Assembly: GCA_964349045.1 (NCBI GenBank)
Contig: CAYGFI010000117.1
Coordinates: 1 to 15,139, forward strand
DNA: 15,139 nt
DNA from: JACJXF01 sp964349045
Lineage (GTDB): Bacteria; Bacteroidota; Bacteroidia; Bacteroidales; GCA-2748055
Reading direction: 5' to 3'
Part shown: positions 15,109 to 15,139 of the stretch, piece after piece
Layout: the number at the start of each line of letters is the position of its first letter
How positions within the stretch are numbered: the stretch's first letter is position 1
Notes under the pieces: model-generated
What the model was told of the DNA's origin: nothing
The model's database searches: none
The model's input: only the letters and a program-made list of their open reading frames with translations
Translations under genes and position numbers: made by a program

Positions 15109-15139
15109 ATGAGTATCATTAAAAAAACTATAAATCCAA
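15109..15139 (+). CDS. Possible start of a gene continuing beyond the right edge
   Basis: An ATG at 15109 opens ten codons, MSIIKKTINP, up to the window end without a stop. TTTG at 15085-15088 lies upstream. With so few codons this may be chance; I list it only because it is the sole plausible start outside the right stem-loop. Confidence 0.25.
   Translation, partial: MSIIKKTINP

Noticed and set aside
1..15139. CRISPR arrays, tRNA or rRNA genes
   Set aside because: No regularly spaced direct repeats with unique spacers, no cloverleaf-like sequence and no conserved ribosomal RNA segments were seen.

Overview
The window looks like an accessory (defence) island from a low-GC member of the Bacteroidota. 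The evidence is AT-rich coding sequence, no Shine-Dalgarno motif ahead of any well-placed start, several TAnnTTTG-like -7 promoter elements, and an IS1595-type transposase. This phylum call is an inference from sequence style, not from a marker gene.

Layout. (1) Positions 1-426, minus strand: start of a small multi-pass membrane protein that runs off the left edge. (2) 427-790: non-coding, with a three-copy 24-bp tandem repeat (461-532), a candidate minus-strand promoter (615-647) and a two-tiered stem-loop (690-752). (3) 799-4063: a complete 3,265-bp transposon that I delimit from 27-bp imperfect terminal inverted repeats and an exact 8-bp target duplication, TTAAATTA (791-798 and 4064-4071). 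It carries a small membrane protein gene, an IS1595-family DDE transposase gene, and an adenine/cytosine-N DNA methyltransferase gene whose product has a C-terminal nuclease-like domain. (4) 4069-14774, all minus strand: a tightly packed seven-gene operon in transcription order vsr, dcm (5-methylcytosine methyltransferase), DUF3883 nuclease-like protein, MORC/MutL-type GHKL ATPase, Z1 superfamily-2 ATPase, DUF4420 PD-(D/E)XK protein, AIPR protein. Neighbours overlap or lie 1-5 bp apart. (5) 14827-14891: a second copy of the stem-loop. (6) 14892-15139: no convincing gene, except possibly the first ten codons of a plus-strand gene at the edge.

How the parts work together. The operon matches the association of Dcm, Vsr, MutL/MORC-like ATPase, Z1, PD-(D/E)XK nuclease and AIPR that Iyer, Abhiman and Aravind described by comparative genomics in 2008 (recalled, not looked up). 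It is predicted to act as a modification-dependent restriction system. Dcm marks self DNA and Vsr repairs T:G mismatches from deaminated 5-methylcytosine. The GHKL ATPase and Z1 ATPase probably sense or translocate on DNA, and the nuclease-like proteins cut.

Most notable observation. The two stem-loops lie in the same orientation and share a 25-nt apical loop (22/25 identical) and the same TCT/TGT internal loop. Their stems differ by paired compensatory changes. If the transposon and one target copy are removed, one stem-loop sits 43 nt after the last gene of the operon and the other 52 nt before the first. The seven-gene system therefore looks like a cassette bounded by two structured repeats, and the transposon landed exactly at its end, duplicating the AIPR stop codon.
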